A DNA stretch of 64,000 nucleotides, taken from an uncultured Dehalococcoidia bacterium. Lineage in GTDB: Bacteria; Chloroflexota; Dehalococcoidia; Lucifugimonadales; UBA1127. The notes under the pieces are model-generated. The model worked only from the letters and a program-made list of their open reading frames with translations. It ran no database searches and was not told the DNA's origin. Each line of letters opens with the position of its first letter. The first letter of the stretch is position 1. The stretch covers positions 1 to 64,000 of the forward strand of contig CAJWXP010000001.1 in assembly GCA_913049785.1 (NCBI GenBank), written 5' to 3'. Shown here one piece after another: positions 47,374 to 55,720 of the stretch. The translations under genes and the position numbers were made by a program.

Positions 47374-48135
47374 ATGAAGATTTTGACACGGATGGTTGCA
47401 CTAGAACTGGTACTGGGGGCCACACTGATGGTCACAGTGTCCAGCCTCATGGCCGATTCCTCCGTTCAATTCAAGGTCTCTCCCGGCTGGACGCTCATCT
47501 CTGTCCCCTTCATCCAGGCAGACCCGGCCATAGACGCGGTCATCCCCGCAGACCAACCCATCGACGTAGTGATGGAGTGGGATGCCGAGGCAAGGATGTG
47601 GTACGTTGCTTGACGCAATGCCGCAACGGGGTTGTTCGAGGGTGATGTGAAGACCATCCGCCCGGACACTGGGTACTTCATCTGGGCAACCGATGCAGCC
47701 ACACTGAGATGGAAGCAGGCACAACCAGTCCCGGCCAGTTTCCAGGAGCCCACAGCCACACAGAAAGGGCTGAACCTGATCCCCGTGCTGTACGGCTCAC
47801 GACCGAGCCCCTGGCCGTTGCTGCCGATGATTACCTGGACGGCGTTGATTGGGTGAAGGCCTTCACCTTCAGCCCGGCCACCGACAAGTGGACCACGGTG
47901 AAGCGTGGACAGACCATAGAGGTCGGCTACGGCTTCGATAACCCCTGCACCGGGGCGCCGGTAGTGCCCGCCCAACGTAGAAGCCGGCACGGAGCCCTGC
48001 CAGGCGACCGAGTACGGAGACCGGTACTTCAACAAGGTCTTCACACCCCTGGACATCGTAGAGATTAAGGCACCACTGTTCTTGGGGAACGCCTACTGGC
48101 TCCACACCATGGATGACGGAGTAATCGTCCGATAA
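47374..48135 (+). pseudogene. secreted hypothetical protein (SPGWTLISVPF-type repeat module), one nonsense codon and two frameshifts
   Basis: Signal peptide then SPGWTLISVPFIQADPAIDAVIP...EARMWYVA*RNAATGLFEGDVKTIRPDTGYFIW; shift to LTTEPLAVAADDYLDGVDWVKAFTFSPATDKWTTVKRGQTIEVGYGF; shift to PPNVEAGTEPCQATEYGDRYFNKVFTPLDIVEIKAPLFLGNAYW...*. Confidence 0.72.
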
Positions 48136-48153
48136 CCGAACAAGCTAACGGAA

Positions 48154-48188
48154 AAGAACCCTCTCATCAAGTGAGAGGGTTCTTTTTT
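48154..48188. terminator. rho-independent terminator
   Basis: AAGAACCCTCTCATCAAGTGAGAGGGTTCTTTTTT. Confidence 0.9.
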
Positions 48189-48208
48189 ATGTTTCGTATC
48201 AGCGGGTA

Positions 48209-49522
48209 TCAGGCCGGGGTGTACTCCGGGGAGTAGTTCGCCTTCTGGTAGAACTCCTTGTGCAAGGCAGTTCGCCAATCAACATCGGACGGGAGGATCT
48301 TTTCGATAGCACGCAGGTCATAGATGTTGGTACCTAGACCTGGAGGGTCGCCGCCGTCCTCTACTATCCTTGCGGCCTCCAGCATCATCTTTCGGGTCAT
48401 GATGATGGCTCTGTCTGTGGTGCCAAGGTGCTCCTGCGTACGGTCACAGATGGTGCCCATGCTCTCCTGCACGGCTCTGTCCTGGGTATTGATGCCGTTT
48501 ATTCCCGTGAAATTCTTGGTGCGCTGCATCTCACGGTCAAGGAAGTAGTCGTTTCCAGCGTTGGCAATGGAGCGGAAGCCGTTTGCCGGGTCAATGTCCT
48601 TGTGCATCTCGTTGCCGCTGCCCTCTTGCTGCCGCTCGCCCTCCGTCAGCGGGACATCAGTGAAGCTGTAGGTGAAGTTCCAAACCATGGTGTTCTCATC
48701 GTCGACAGGCACCCATGCGTGGCCTGAGATGATGGGCTTCACATCGCCGCGGCCCGTTATCACTGAACCCAGTTGGGCCGCTCGTAGCTGATAGAAAGGC
48801 ATGATGAAGTGGTATCCGCGCACGAAGTTGCCGCCATCGTCAGGCATCGGCCGAATACCAGCGTAGGTGTAACCGAAATCGGTCGGCTGCACTTCAAGGG
48901 TGGCCGCTGCCGACTTCTTGATGGCCTCATCACGGGCCGAGATGCCGAACCCTGCCATCCTTCGATGGAGGAAGGTGCTGTGGACGGTGTCTATGCCGCC
49001 TTCCAACCCCTGAAGCCAACCGCAGGGCTGCAGGATTTTGTTCACGCCTCTGTGTGTGTCTGGCACCTGGGTCCACTCCATCTTAGGTAGTGGAGGAACG
49101 GACTCCTTGGGCCCCATGTAGAGCCAGATAACCTCGCCGAACTCAGCGGTCTGGTACGCGATGATCTTCACCTTGTCTTTGAAGTTACTTTCTGCGGGTT
49201 CTGAGGGCATATCGACGCAGTTGCCTTCGATATCGAACTTCCAGCCGTGGTAAACGCATCGCAGCCCACATTCCTCGTTGCGACCGAAGAATAAGCTTGC
49301 TCGACGATGCGGGCAGTATTTGTCGAGGACGCCCACGTTGCCATCGGTATCGCGAAAGGCGACCATGTCCTCGCCCAGAAGGCGCAGTCGAATCGGTGGG
49401 CAATCGGCTTCCGGGAGCTCCCAGGAGAGCATGGCAGGCATCCAGTATCGCCGGAACAGGTTTCCGATAGGTGTGCCCGGCCCTACGTTGGCCAGTCGCT
49501 CGTTCTCTTCAGGTGTCAGCAT
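48209..49522 (-). CDS. Rieske [2Fe-2S] ring-hydroxylating oxygenase alpha subunit
   Basis: MLTPEENERLANVGPGTPIGNLFRRYWMPAML; CPHRRASLFFGRNEECGLRCVYHGWKFD; EGGIDTVHSTFLH. Confidence 0.92.
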   Translation of the reverse strand: MLTPEENERLANVGPGTPIGNLFRRYWMPAMLSWELPEADCPPIRLRLLGEDMVAFRDTDGNVGVLDKYCPHRRASLFFGRNEECGLRCVYHGWKFDIEGNCVDMPSEPAESNFKDKVKIIAYQTAEFGEVIWLYMGPKESVPPLPKMEWTQVPDTHRGVNKILQPCGWLQGLEGGIDTVHSTFLHRRMAGFGISARDEAIKKSAAATLEVQPTDFGYTYAGIRPMPDDGGNFVRGYHFIMPFYQLRAAQLGSVITGRGDVKPIISGHAWVPVDDENTMVWNFTYSFTDVPLTEGERQQEGSGNEMHKDIDPANGFRSIANAGNDYFLDREMQRTKNFTGINGINTQDRAVQESMGTICDRTQEHLGTTDRAIIMTRKMMLEAARIVEDGGDPPGLGTNIYDLRAIEKILPSDVDWRTALHKEFYQKANYSPEYTPA

Positions 49523-49622
49523 ATTTAGCCTCCCCAGGGCGAGCCCTGGACTCATGTATCTGTGGGGCAGCAATGTAGCGCTGGCCACATTCTACACCAC
49601 GTGAACCAACGCTGAACCGGCG

Positions 49623-50468
49623 TTACCCGATGGACTTTGCGTACGTGTCCAACAGGGGTAGCACGACGTCTCTCTCTGCAGCGGGAAGCGAGAATATTGC
49701 CCGCTCGACACCAGCCCCGCCGAGTCGTGCGATGTTCGCTTCGTCTGGTTGAGCACTGAACACAGATATAGAGATGGATGAGGGGTCACGGCCAGCCTCA
49801 GCCGTACGCTGCTTCAGGATTGCGATCTTCTCCGGCAGGTCTGGGCCTTCTGAGGGTCTACCCTGGATGGGCATCCAGCCATCGCAGAACTCTATGACAC
49901 GATCGAAGGTGGTGGGGCCATCGCCTCCCATGATGACAGGCGGGTGGGGCTGCTGCAGCGGCTTGGGATACGCCCATATCTTATCGAAATCCACGAAGTC
50001 TCCGTGGAACTCCACCTATTCCTGGGTCCATATCTCCTTCATGGCCAATACCTTCTCTCGGAGCTGCCGGAACCTGGCCTTGAATGCGGTGTCGTGGTTC
50101 TCGATCTCCTCCACATTCCAACCCCCTCCGATGCCGAAGAGGAACCGGCCGCCGGAGAGTCGGTCGAGGCTGGCGATCTGTTTTGCCAACGTTAGCGGGT
50201 CATGCTGGATGATGAGGCAGATGCCTGTGGCAAGCTTCAGCGTGGTGGTAACGGCTGCCGCCGCTGTGAGGGCCACAAACGGGTCGTAGGTGTGCCAGTA
50301 ATCCCTTGGCAGGTCCGGTCCACCAGGCCACGGCGTGTTGTGACTGGCGGGGATGTGCGTGTGCTCTGGCGACCAGTACGACTCGAATCCGCGATCCTCT
50401 AGTTCCTTTGCCAGCTCGTCCGGAAGTATGGCGTAGTCCGTTGGGAACATGGTTACTCCGAAATCCAT
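49623..50468 (-). pseudogene. LLM class flavin/F420-dependent oxidoreductase interrupted by an in-frame TAG
   Basis: MDFGVTMFPTDYAILPDELAKELEDRGFESYWSPEHTHIP...MKEIWTQE*VEFHGDFVDFDKIWAYPKPLQQPHPPVIMGG; TAG on minus strand at 50016-50018, frame maintained. Confidence 0.85.
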
Positions 50469-50492
50469 CTGACCCTTCCTGTGATGTTTGCC

Positions 50493-51494
50493 TTACTTAA
50501 AGTGTGGCATGACCTGTTCAGCTACAAGTCGCATGCAGTTGGCGGTCGGCTCTACACTCATGCCCGCCCACCGCATCCGCAGTCCCATGTGGGTGACGCC
50601 AAGGGCCTCGTATCGCTTCAGATCGGCGACTACATCCTCTACGCTCCCAACGATGAACCGATCTTTCGCCAGCTCCTCGAACGCGCTCGTGAAGGCTTGC
50701 TCGCCGTCCAAAGCCTGGTCCTGGCCCCATTGGGCGTAGGTCTCATATTTTCCAGCAAGGAATGGCTGGCATATGCGGATTGCTTCATCCCTGTTATCAG
50801 CTACAAAGAACTCTCTCAGTGCCGGCAGCGTCGTGACGTTACTGTGCCCTGCGTCCTTGAGCGCGGCGCGGTACATGGCCACCTGACGCTCCACTGTTGG
50901 GTAGTCGGCATGGTTGATGAGCCATGGATAGCCCAGCCGCCCCGCACGCTCCACAGCTACGTCAGCGCTTGCGGCTATCCAGACAGGTGGCGACGGCTGC
51001 TGCACCGGGTTCAGGCCGATGTGTACATCAGAAAGCTGGAAGTGCTTACCGTTGTACGAGACTTTCTCCCCGGACCAGAGCAGCTTCATAACCTCTAGCG
51101 ACTCGACCATGCGTGAGACGCGGTCTCCTCGTTTTACCCCGAAAGAGTCGTGCTCTTCCTCTCGATATCCTAGTGCGACGGCGAGGACTGCATGGCCGTT
51201 GGTGATGACGTCAAGGGATGCCACCTGCTCCGCTAGATCGACAGGGTTGTAGAGGGGTAGGACAGCCGTGAAGACCTGATCCATGCCCGGAGCCTCGGCA
51301 GCCAGTCGCCCCATCACCGGCAACGGCTGCAACATCTGGTATGGGTCACTCAGGTAGTGTTGACCTGCGTACACGTACGAGAACCCTAGCTCGTTTGCCA
51401 ATCGCACCAGCCCTACCGCTTCTTCCAGGCTCTGTACCATGTCCGTGCCCTGGGGTTGTTGGAGCATGCCGGTCATTGAAAGTCCGAATTTCAA
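50493..51494 (-). CDS. LLM class flavin-dependent oxidoreductase
   Basis: MKFGLSMTGMLQQP...YVYAGQHYLSDPYQMLQPLPVMGRLAAE...LAVALGYREEEHDSFGV. Confidence 0.92.
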   Translation of the reverse strand: MKFGLSMTGMLQQPQGTDMVQSLEEAVGLVRLANELGFSYVYAGQHYLSDPYQMLQPLPVMGRLAAEAPGMDQVFTAVLPLYNPVDLAEQVASLDVITNGHAVLAVALGYREEEHDSFGVKRGDRVSRMVESLEVMKLLWSGEKVSYNGKHFQLSDVHIGLNPVQQPSPPVWIAASADVAVERAGRLGYPWLINHADYPTVERQVAMYRAALKDAGHSNVTTLPALREFFVADNRDEAIRICQPFLAGKYETYAQWGQDQALDGEQAFTSAFEELAKDRFIVGSVEDVVADLKRYEALGVTHMGLRMRWAGMSVEPTANCMRLVAEQVMPHFK

Positions 51495-51669
51495 GCGATG
51501 TCTCCTCTTCTTCGTATCGGGTAGTCATTGCCGCAATTCGGCATTACTATCGGCTTCCGATGTCATTTGTTAGAATTGGGCCATTAGGTTTACGGTTGGA
51601 TGGAACCAGCACATCGGGCCACCAGGGCGTAAACGTCATTTAGTAGACGCCCTTTAAAGGCGATTGATT

Positions 51670-52944
51670 ATGGATCAGGTAATCCACTGGCATGACAGCC
51701 CGTATCCAATGCTACTTCTGCTGGCAGGAGTAGCCACCTCTACGCTGACGTTTCTGGCCTGAAACCGTCGCAGCGCGCCTGGTGCGTACCCGCTCATTTT
51801 CCTTGGTCTGGGCGCTGCCATCTGGCAGGTGGCATTCGGTCTGGCCCTCTTCACTGATCCCAGCGAATTCCGAATCGTCCTGGCCAAAGTGCAATACATT
51901 GGGATTGTCATAGTGCCTACGGCATGGCTGACGTTCGCCATTCAGTATACAGGCAGGAGAAACTGGCTCAACGCCAAGACTATCCCATTACTGGCGGTGA
52001 TGCCTATCGCCATCCTTGCTTTGGTTTGGACCAATGGATCGCATCATCTTATCTGGGCCACCATAGAGTTTGACGTTACCGGAGATCTGTCACTTCTGAA
52101 CCTCACATATGGCAACGCATTCTGGGTACATACCGTGTACTCCTACGTGGCAATGCTTGCCGGTATCCTGATTGTTGCTGAGGACATCTTCTACTCCCAC
52201 TGCCTCTTCTGGCAGCAATCTGCGGCCATGCTGGTATCCGCGATTACGCCGTGGGTTGCCAACTGGCTCTTCTTCATTGAAGCGGGCCCAGTGGAAAACC
52301 TTGACCCAACGCCTTTTGCCTTCCTGGCGAGCGTCGCTGTTCTTTGGTGGACCGTATACCGCGTTCGATTGCTAGACATAACTCCAGTGGCGTTGAAGGC
52401 GATCTTTGAGAATATCACGAGCGGGGTCATCGGCCTTGACGAGCTGGAACGGGTAGTAGCCTCCAACGAGGCAGCGAAGGCGATAGTCGGCCAGCCTGGT
52501 TTGGAGACGATAGGCCGCCCGCTTAAGGAAGTGTGGCCCAGCGGTGCTTCAATGCTGCATACGCAGGTGGGCGAGCCGACAACGTATCCAGACGTTGTGT
52601 TTGAGGATGAGCCGGAGGTTAGAGAGGTACAACGCCGGCTTTTGGAGAAAGACCCAAGGCTGACTGTGATCGGGGAGGCGTCGTCCGGCGAGGAGGCGTT
52701 GGAATCCGTTTGCAATATGGCTCCGGACGTGATCACTATGGATTTACTGATGCCCGGAATGGACGGCCTTGAGGCCACACGTCGAATCAAGGACAGCTAC
52801 CCGGATATCAAGGTGGTGGTGGTCAGCGCGTATGGCGGAGAGTACCTGCAGAGGAGCGTTGATACGGGCGCGGACGGGTACGTTCTTAAATCTCTAGCTT
52901 CAACTGCCCTTGCTGAAAGACTTCTAGAGGTGATGAAGCAGTAG
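51670..52944 (+). pseudogene. HisKA_7TM sensor-PAS-receiver fusion lacking kinase core; in-frame TGA near N-terminus
   Basis: MDQVIHWHDSPYPMLLLLAGVATSTLTFLA*NRRSAPGAYPLIFLGLGAAIWQVAFGLALF...VQYIGIVIVPTAWLTFAIQYTG (7TM); AIFENITSGVIGLDELERVVASNEAA (PAS); EDEPEVREVQ...ITMDLLMPGMDGLE...GYVLKS (REC). Confidence 0.8.
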
Positions 52945-53109
52945 CCACAGGTTAGCGATTCCGAAGGAAAGGGCCCATCAAGCGATTCACACCCCAGTCT
53001 CCCCACAGCCTTTGAAGGCTATGTACCTACGAGGAATGGCTTTTGTTCTGTCTGAGACGTGCGACTCCTGCTGTATCGATGGCGATTCACTGCAACGTTA
53101 GTTCATTGG

Positions 53110-53122
53110 TATACTCTGCTCA
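53110..53122 (+). promoter_or_regulatory. putative -10 element (TATACT) 6 nt from the start codon; leaderless transcript candidate
   Basis: cattggTATACTctgctcATG with the -10 at 53110-53115 and ATG at 53122. Confidence 0.45.
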
Positions 53123-53406
53123 TGATGTTTCAAGTGACAGAAGCGGCCCTGAAAGCGCTCTACAAGGGCCGAATCGATGCTGCTCACCCTGAGGGTGAAG
53201 CTATGCGGCTTATCAAAGAAGGCGATGGGTTTGGTTTCAAGTTGGGTGCTGCTCGACTCACAGACATGGTGTTTCAGCATGAAGGGCAGGATGTTCTTCT
53301 GGTGGCCTCGGTGTTGAATCGTACAATGGGCCATATGCGGTTGGATACAGTGACCAGGAACGGGAAGAACACTTTTGTGCTGAATGAGCAGCCCAGCAGT
53401 AAATGA
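53122..53406 (+). CDS. small HesB-like/conserved hypothetical protein
   Basis: MMFQVTEAALKALYKGRIDAAHPEGEAMRLIKEGDGFGFKLGAARLTDMVFQHEGQDVLLVASVL; 94 aa. Confidence 0.6.
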   Translation: MMFQVTEAALKALYKGRIDAAHPEGEAMRLIKEGDGFGFKLGAARLTDMVFQHEGQDVLLVASVLNRTMGHMRLDTVTRNGKNTFVLNEQPSSK

Positions 53407-53423
53407 GCAGGGTGGGGGGGAAG

Positions 53424-53499
53424 TGGTGGGCCGTCAGGGGCTCGAACCCTGGACACCCGGATTAAAAGTCCGGTGCTCTGCCAACTGAGCTAACGGCCC
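53424..53499 (-). tRNA. tRNA-Lys (anticodon TTT), CCA encoded
   Basis: GGGCCGTTAGCTCAGTTGGCAGAGCACCGGACTTTTAATCCGGGTGTCCAGGGTTCGAGCCCTGACGGCCCACCA; complete cloverleaf. Confidence 0.97.
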
Positions 53500-53616
53500 A
53501 CGGAAGGGATTGTAGCAAGAATTCCGGAAGTTGTCAGAAGATGGAATTGTAAATCGTATTGAATCCATTTGTTATTCAATCGAAATACAATATAGTAAAT
53601 CGAAATAAATCTATAT

Positions 53617-54261
53617 CTATCTCAAGAAGCCCAACACAGCGCTGAGGGTCTCAATACTAGGAAGCGGCCAGTAAGAAAACCATGCTTTGCCAACGATATT
53701 CTCTTGGGGTATCGGGCCCAGCCCTCGAGAGTCGTAGCTCGCCGAACGATTGTCGCCGAGAACGAAATAAAACCCGGGCTGGACGAACACAGGGGCGAGA
53801 TTGCTGGTATCCCGTTTGCCGAGATACGGTTCTTCAAGGAGGTTGCCGTTGACATAAACAACACCAAACTTCATCTCTACTGTGTTGCCGGGAACTCCAA
53901 TGATGCGCTTAACGAAGTCTCTGGTGGGATCGGTTGGTTCATGGAAAACGATCACATCGCCCTGTTCCGGAGGATGGAATGGAAAGATCCAGCGTCTGAT
54001 GTTGGGAGTAACCTGGCCGTTCACCGTTTCTTCGGACTGGAAAGGAATGGGCTCATACACTAACTTGTTCACCAGAAGGTATTGGCCATGAGTCAGGGTA
54101 GGGTCCATGCTGATACCCTCGACGCGGAAGTTCTGCACGCTGGCTTGCAGGATCAGGAATACGGCCAACGCTAAAAGAACTGTTTCTAACGATTCAAAAA
54201 GAAACCCGCGCACTATCCTTGCCTCATTTGGATTGCCTCTTCCACTATAACGATTAAACAC
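53617..54261 (-). CDS. lepB: signal peptidase I
   Basis: VEGISMDPTLTHGQYLLVNKLVY, DVIVFHEPTDPTRDFVKRIIGVPGN, YFVLGDNRSASYDSRGLGPIP. Confidence 0.94.
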   Translation of the reverse strand: MFNRYSGRGNPNEARIVRGFLFESLETVLLALAVFLILQASVQNFRVEGISMDPTLTHGQYLLVNKLVYEPIPFQSEETVNGQVTPNIRRWIFPFHPPEQGDVIVFHEPTDPTRDFVKRIIGVPGNTVEMKFGVVYVNGNLLEEPYLGKRDTSNLAPVFVQPGFYFVLGDNRSASYDSRGLGPIPQENIVGKAWFSYWPLPSIETLSAVLGFLR

Positions 54262-54371
54262 TGATAATGTGTAGCAGTAGTATTACGGTCCAAGGAAAAT
54301 CTATTTGTCATAAATGACCGCAGTTCTTTATTATGTTATACTGCGTCCACTTTGACTATGGCAGGTAAGCC

Positions 54372-54950
54372 ATGGATGAACAAACGCTTTTGCAGGCCAG
54401 CAAAGACGGCGATGCCGAAGCCTACAACAGTCTGGTGCTCCAGTATCAGACATCGATCTACAACGTAGCTCTTCGCATGGTGGGGGAAACCGCCGTGGCG
54501 GAGGACATTGCCCAAGAAACATTTGTTTCTGCGTATCGTGCCCTCCATACGTTTGCAGCGGGAAACTTCCGAGCCTGGCTTTTCCGCATCGCCACCAACG
54601 CCTGCCGCGATCACCTGCGCTCCGCCCATGTCAGACGCAATACCTCACTCGACCTCTTGGTGGAGAACCCCACGTTCAGCGTCGCCAGTGACGAAGAATC
54701 CCCAGAGGACTATACGGTTCGCCGTGAGTTGTCGAGTTTCATCCAACAATCTCTGACCAGATTGCCTGAAGACCAACGCGTGGTCCTGATTTTAGTTGAC
54801 ATCCAGGCCTTCAGTTACGAGGAAGCAGCTCAGATCCTGAAGACTCCAGTTGGGACAGTGAAGTCGAGGCTCAGCCGTGCACGAGAGGCCATGCGGGCGA
54901 CGCTCTCGACCCAACGGGAACTTTTACCTGGGCAATTCCGTTCTGGTTAG
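54372..54950 (+). CDS. ECF-type RNA polymerase sigma factor (sigma-70 family)
   Basis: YNSLVLQYQTSIYNVALRMVGETAVAEDIAQETFVSAYRAL; LPEDQRVVLILVDIQAFSYEEAAQILKTPVGTVKSRLSRARE. Confidence 0.93.
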   Translation: MDEQTLLQASKDGDAEAYNSLVLQYQTSIYNVALRMVGETAVAEDIAQETFVSAYRALHTFAAGNFRAWLFRIATNACRDHLRSAHVRRNTSLDLLVENPTFSVASDEESPEDYTVRRELSSFIQQSLTRLPEDQRVVLILVDIQAFSYEEAAQILKTPVGTVKSRLSRAREAMRATLSTQRELLPGQFRSG

Positions 54951-54963
54951 TGGAGGATAGATA

Positions 54964-55626
54964 ATGAAGCTCTTTTCACGAAGCTCAGTGGATGGTCACA
55001 TTTCTCAGGAAATAGTTTCCGCTTTTCTTGATGGTGCGCTCAGCACGAAAGAGATGAGCAGGGTTGACCATCATATGACATCGTGTGAAGTCTGCGTCCA
55101 GGAAGCAGACGAGCTACGTTCCGTGGTAAGCGTCCTCCGTGCGATGCCCACCGTTCCCGCACCCAGGAGCTTCGCCATCCCCGTGCCCGCCAGGGCATGG
55201 GTACCGGAGCCTTCCCGCCCATGGTGGTCACCTGTACCTCTGGTGGGCCTACGTGCCGCAGCCGCTGGAGCAGCCATTGCACTGGCGATTGTGTTCGCCG
55301 GGGACCTCTCTGGAAACCTTGGCTCCTCTCCTGACGTGCCGATTCAGGTCGGACTGGCAGAGCCCGCTGCTGTGATCATCAGTGGAACCCCAGCAGGCGC
55401 TGAGAAGTCCTTGCCGTTGGGTGAGGATATCGTTGTGGATGCTGGAACATCAGCCGCCGTTGAGAACACTGCCGATACATTCAGCTCAGCTGACATCCAG
55501 CCAAGCCTTGTAACGGATGACGGGTTCTCGTTGGGCCTCTGGCCACTAGAACTAGGTCTGTTGATCCTAGTAGTGGCGCTTGGTGGCTTTAACTTCATCC
55601 TTCGCCGCCGTTCTTCCTCCCTGTAA
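54964..55626 (+). CDS. anti-sigma factor with zinc-finger (zf-HC2) domain and TM
   Basis: EIVSAFLDGALSTKEMSRVDHHMTSCEVCVQEADELRSVVSVLRAMP; TM segments; directly follows the sigma factor. Confidence 0.85.
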   Translation: MKLFSRSSVDGHISQEIVSAFLDGALSTKEMSRVDHHMTSCEVCVQEADELRSVVSVLRAMPTVPAPRSFAIPVPARAWVPEPSRPWWSPVPLVGLRAAAAGAAIALAIVFAGDLSGNLGSSPDVPIQVGLAEPAAVIISGTPAGAEKSLPLGEDIVVDAGTSAAVENTADTFSSADIQPSLVTDDGFSLGLWPLELGLLILVVALGGFNFILRRRSSSL

Positions 55627-55720
55627 TCCTCTGTAACCTCTTCTGGGAACCTAAAACCTCCTGCCGTCGTCCTTTGTCGTGAAGGGGACATCCCCAAACA
55701 ACATTGCAGGAGGCATCATC

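Noticed and set aside
41897-51762. Genome-wide recoding of TGA as Trp, suggested by TGAs at plausible Trp sites (41897, 47611, 51760)
   Set aside because: Many intact genes in the window end in TGA (e.g. 1410, 14169, 21224, 24744, 39638, 42817) and use TGG freely; G-to-A lesions or errors explain the few exceptions.
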